From Oxalobacteraceae bacterium (lineage in GTDB: Bacteria; Pseudomonadota; Gammaproteobacteria; Burkholderiales; Burkholderiaceae_D), in contig JAIZVZ010000033.1 of the NCBI GenBank assembly GCA_021768485.1, positions 1-37,802 of the forward strand: 37,802 nt of DNA, in the 5' to 3' direction. This document shows positions 35,688 through 37,802 of the stretch, piece after piece. The notes below the pieces were generated by a model, which saw only the letters and a list, made by a program, of their open reading frames with translations, was not told where the DNA came from and made no database searches. The translations under genes were made by a program, and so were the position numbers. The first letter of the stretch is position 1. Each line of letters starts with the position of its first letter.

Positions 35688-36605
35688 TCAGTCGAGGGCC
35701 ACGGCGGCCGGCACCGCGGCCGGCTGACGCCCCTGCCACTGGCTGACGATCATGCCGCCGATCAGCAGCGCCGCGCCGCATACGGCGCGCGCCGACATGG
35801 TTTCGCCGATCCAGAAATAGGCGGCGACGGCCGCGCATGCCGGCTCCAGCGCGTAAATGACGGCCGCTTCGTTGGCGCTGGTGCGGCGCTGGCCCCAGGT
35901 CTGCAGCGATATGATGGCGGCGGTGGCCACCACGCCGAGGTAGACCAGGCTGTCGGCATGCAGCGCCAGGCCGCGGCCGATATAGGCCAGATAGCCGCCG
36001 GCGCCGATGGCGATGCCGGCCGGCGCGCGCGGCAAGTCGATCGCCAGCCAGAGGCCGGCGCACAGGGCCACCGTCAGGATTTGCACGGCCGTCAAACGCA
36101 GCGGCGCGCTGCTTTTATGGCTGAAACGATCGAGCATATAGACATACGCGGCAAACAATACCGAGCCGCCGAAGGCGAGCGTGTCGCCGCGGCTCCAGGC
36201 GCCGCCGTCCCAGCACAGGGCGAACAGCCCCATCACCGCCAGCGCGATGGCGGCGATGATGCGGCGCTCCGGCAGCTTGCCGGCCGCAATGCCGATCAGC
36301 GGCACCAGCAAGACATTCAGACCGGTGATGAAGGCATTGCGATTCGCGCTCGTCAGCGCCAGCCCTTCAACTTGCAGCAAGTAACAAAGAAACAATATCA
36401 GCCCCAGCACACCGCCGCCAACCCAGTCGGCACGCGTGCTGCGCCACAAAAACGGCGACAACAGGAGCGCCGCCAGTAAAAAACGGATGAAAATAATCGA
36501 GACAGGAGGAAAATAAGCGCTTAACTGCTTAACCGCAGGAAAAGTCGTGCCCCATACCAGCGTCACACATAGCAATGCAAAAATACCCTGGAGACGAGGC
36601 GGCAT
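35688..36605 (-). CDS. EamA-family (DMT superfamily) permease
   Basis: A 305-residue inner-membrane protein with ten predicted helices in two EamA repeats: the first begins LLCVTLVWGTTFPAVKQLS and RFLLAALLL, the second GIGAGGYLAYIGRGLALHADSLVYLG and EPACAAVAAYFWIGE. It belongs to the drug/metabolite transporter group, many of which export amino acids or metabolites. The start at 36605 gives the family N-terminus; 39 codons upstream are spurious. Only 18 bp separate it from argR, so the two are probably co-transcribed, hinting at a role in arginine or related amino acid balance. It diverges from marR (233-bp gap). Confidence 0.9.
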   Translation of the reverse strand: MPPRLQGIFALLCVTLVWGTTFPAVKQLSAYFPPVSIIFIRFLLAALLLSPFLWRSTRADWVGGGVLGLILFLCYLLQVEGLALTSANRNAFITGLNVLLVPLIGIAAGKLPERRIIAAIALAVMGLFALCWDGGAWSRGDTLAFGGSVLFAAYVYMLDRFSHKSSAPLRLTAVQILTVALCAGLWLAIDLPRAPAGIAIGAGGYLAYIGRGLALHADSLVYLGVVATAAIISLQTWGQRRTSANEAAVIYALEPACAAVAAYFWIGETMSARAVCGAALLIGGMIVSQWQGRQPAAVPAAVALD

Positions 36606-36754
36606 GGTGAAATCTCGGAAATGGATGGGATGGTGAATGCTGATCGGCGCGGCGATCACAGGAAATTGGTGTAAGGTTACCATTTTCATCGGGTGCTGCA
36701 AAGGCGCATGGCCGCTGGGCACGATGGAATGGGGCGCCGGGCCGGCCTTGGCAT

Positions 36755-36777
36755 TATAATAGTACTAACACAAACTA
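36755..36777 (+). promoter_or_regulatory. marR promoter -10 and putative autoregulatory operator
   Basis: TATAAT at 36755-36760 is immediately followed by TAGTACTAACACAAACTA (36760-36777), containing the palindrome TAGTACTA. The element is 16/18 identical to one at 8343-8360 in front of cybB. The octamer ATTATAAT (36753-36760) is self-complementary and could serve promoters in both directions, including the divergent DMT gene. No good -35 is seen. Confidence 0.6.
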
Positions 36778-36838
36778 ATTTCTAAAAATTAATTCTTCAC
36801 GACTTCATTCATAACACTAGCCACGAAGCACCAATCCC

Positions 36839-37276
36839 ATGACAGAACGCTATTTACGCAGTGTGCGCCTGCTGGCCCAATGCATGCAGGGCTTTGAACG
36901 CCACTCCAATGAACATGTCCGCCGCTTCGACCTGACGCCGCCGCAATTCGACATCATCGCCACGCTCGGCAATACCGAAGGCATGTCGTGCAAAGAACTC
37001 GGCGACAAGACCCTGATCACGAAAGGAACCCTGACCGGCGTCTTGAATCGTCTCGAAGAAAAAAAACTGCTCGAGCGCATACGCAGCAACGACGACCGGC
37101 GCTCGATCTTCGTGCGCCTGACTGCCGCCGGCCAGCAACTGTTCGAGACCGTCTTTCCGCAAGTGATAGCGGAGGGGAAACTGCTATTTGCCGATTACGA
37201 CGAACAGCAATTCGCCGAACTGGAGCAGCAATTGACGCGCCTGAAACAGCGCATCGATGCAAAAGGGGCAGCCTGA
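36839..37276 (+). CDS. MarR family transcriptional regulator
   Basis: A 145-residue winged-helix protein. DNA-binding elements are LTPPQFDIIATLGNTEGMSCKELGDKTLITKGTLTGVLNRLEEKKLLER at about 32-80 and the wing NDDRRSIFVRLTAAG at about 84-98, flanked by N- and C-terminal dimerisation helices. The effector is unknown; there is no conserved N-terminal Cys as in OhrR. It is divergent from the DMT permease and convergent with secF. Its leader shares an operator-like motif with the cybB-yceI-yceI promoter, which suggests those redox/lipid-binding genes as targets besides itself. Confidence 0.93.
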   Translation: MTERYLRSVRLLAQCMQGFERHSNEHVRRFDLTPPQFDIIATLGNTEGMSCKELGDKTLITKGTLTGVLNRLEEKKLLERIRSNDDRRSIFVRLTAAGQQLFETVFPQVIAEGKLLFADYDEQQFAELEQQLTRLKQRIDAKGAA

Positions 37277-37286
37277 GCTGCCCCTT
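37263..37286 (+). terminator. Hairpin at the marR stop codon
   Basis: A perfect 10-bp stem (37263-37272 with 37277-37286) with a CTGA loop. The stop codon TGA of marR (37274-37276) lies in the loop. The arms start with A and end with TT, and the following TGTT gives only a weak U-tract, so termination strength is uncertain. Confidence 0.7.
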
Positions 37287-37321
37287 GTTGACCGCGTAAC
37301 GCGGACTGAACTACCGCGGCA

Positions 37322-37802
37322 TCAAACCACGGCGCCGTCGGTATCGTCCTTGACCTTGACCGGCTTGACCAGGTCTTCGCGCTTCACGCCGAGCCACATG
37401 GCCACGGCCGCCGCCACGAACACCGACGAATAGATACCGAAGCAGATACCGACAGTCAGCGCCACGGCGAAGTATTCGAGCGTCGAACCGCCGAGGAACA
37501 GCATCGACAACACCATCATCTGCGTACAGCCATGGGTGATGATGGTGCGCGAAATGGTGCTGGTGATGGCGCCGTCGATCACTTCGTGCACCGACGATTT
37601 GCGATGGGTGCGGAAGTTTTCGCGGATCCGGTCGAAAATGACCACCGATTCGTTGACCGAGTAGCCGAGTACCGCCAGCACCGCCGCCAGCACCGTCAGC
37701 GAGAACTCCCACTGGAAGAAGGCGAAGAAACCGAGAATGATGACCACGTCATGCAGGTTGGCGATGATGGCCGCCACCGCGAATTTCCATTCGAAGCGAA
37801 AC
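37322..37802 (-). CDS. secF: Protein translocase subunit SecF, C-terminal part
   Basis: The last 159 codons of secF plus stop; the gene runs out of the right edge. SecF with SecD pulls exported proteins across the inner membrane using the proton gradient. The visible part begins FRFEWKFAVAAIIANLHDVVIILGFFAFF and contains GYSVNESVVIFDRIRENFR, the conserved loop of the RND-type translocase family. It also has the last membrane helices (STLEYFAVALTVGICFGIYSSVFVAAAVAMWL) and a short charged tail. secD is expected upstream, outside the window. It is convergent with marR, 45 bp away. Confidence 0.97.
   Translation of the reverse strand, partial: FRFEWKFAVAAIIANLHDVVIILGFFAFFQWEFSLTVLAAVLAVLGYSVNESVVIFDRIRENFRTHRKSSVHEVIDGAITSTISRTIITHGCTQMMVLSMLFLGGSTLEYFAVALTVGICFGIYSSVFVAAAVAMWLGVKREDLVKPVKVKDDTDGAVV

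Overview
This 37.8 kb window is ordinary-looking bacterial chromosome. GC content is high and coding is dense. Protein styles and gene linkages (split pntA, nudJ-mnmA, hemP-tonB, aruF/aruG) point to a betaproteobacterium of the Burkholderiales, most likely Oxalobacteraceae (Massilia/Janthinobacterium/Duganella/Collimonas-like). That placement rests on recognition of proteins, not on a search. I see no rRNA, convincing tRNA, CRISPR array, insertion sequence, phage gene or integrase.

Layout. 1-1394 (minus): the start of the proton-translocating transhydrogenase operon (pntAa, then pntAb cut by the left edge). 1598-3325 (plus): nudJ-like Nudix hydrolase and mnmA. 3419-4714 (minus): a degenerate receiver-domain protein and a stand-alone 5'-3' exonuclease/flap nuclease. 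4825-6029 (plus): a Fur-box promoter, hemP and a tonB-family gene, ending in a bidirectional terminator shared with a convergent YibF-like GST. 6817-8184: purB. 8343-10316 (plus): cytochrome b561 and two yceI genes behind a putative MarR operator. 10427-11296: pirin. 11386-16159 (minus): a marR-emrB-outer-membrane-factor-emrA tripartite drug efflux operon. 16444-19517 (minus): a polytopic GT-C-like membrane protein and a family 2 glycosyltransferase. 19660-36605 (minus): a large arginine-catabolism region. 36839-37276 (plus): a second marR. 37322-end (minus): the 3' part of secF.

The biological core is the arginine succinyltransferase (AST) region. In order of transcription it holds a DMT/EamA permease, an ArgR-like AraC-family activator, astC, aruF, astA(aruG), astD, astB, a three-gene polar amino acid ABC importer, a 180-kDa-class NAD-glutamate dehydrogenase and astE. 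Together these encode amino acid uptake, the full five-step conversion of arginine to glutamate plus succinate, and the entry of glutamate into the TCA cycle as 2-oxoglutarate. The promoter region of astC carries a match to the Pseudomonas ArgR half-site next to a clear TATAAT. The ABC genes appear to have their own promoter, with a palindrome in its spacer and a 13-bp tandem repeat in the leader.

I did not find a clearly new defence or mobile system. The observations most worth testing are regulatory or small-scale. They are an 18-bp motif (16/18 identical) shared by the promoter of the second marR (36839) and the promoter of cybB-yceI-yceI 28 kb away, three 9-mers at an exact 15-bp period in front of the efflux marR, the receiver protein that has lost its phosphoacceptor aspartate, the tandem repeats in the ABC leader, and a very strong hairpin between pntAa and pntAb.
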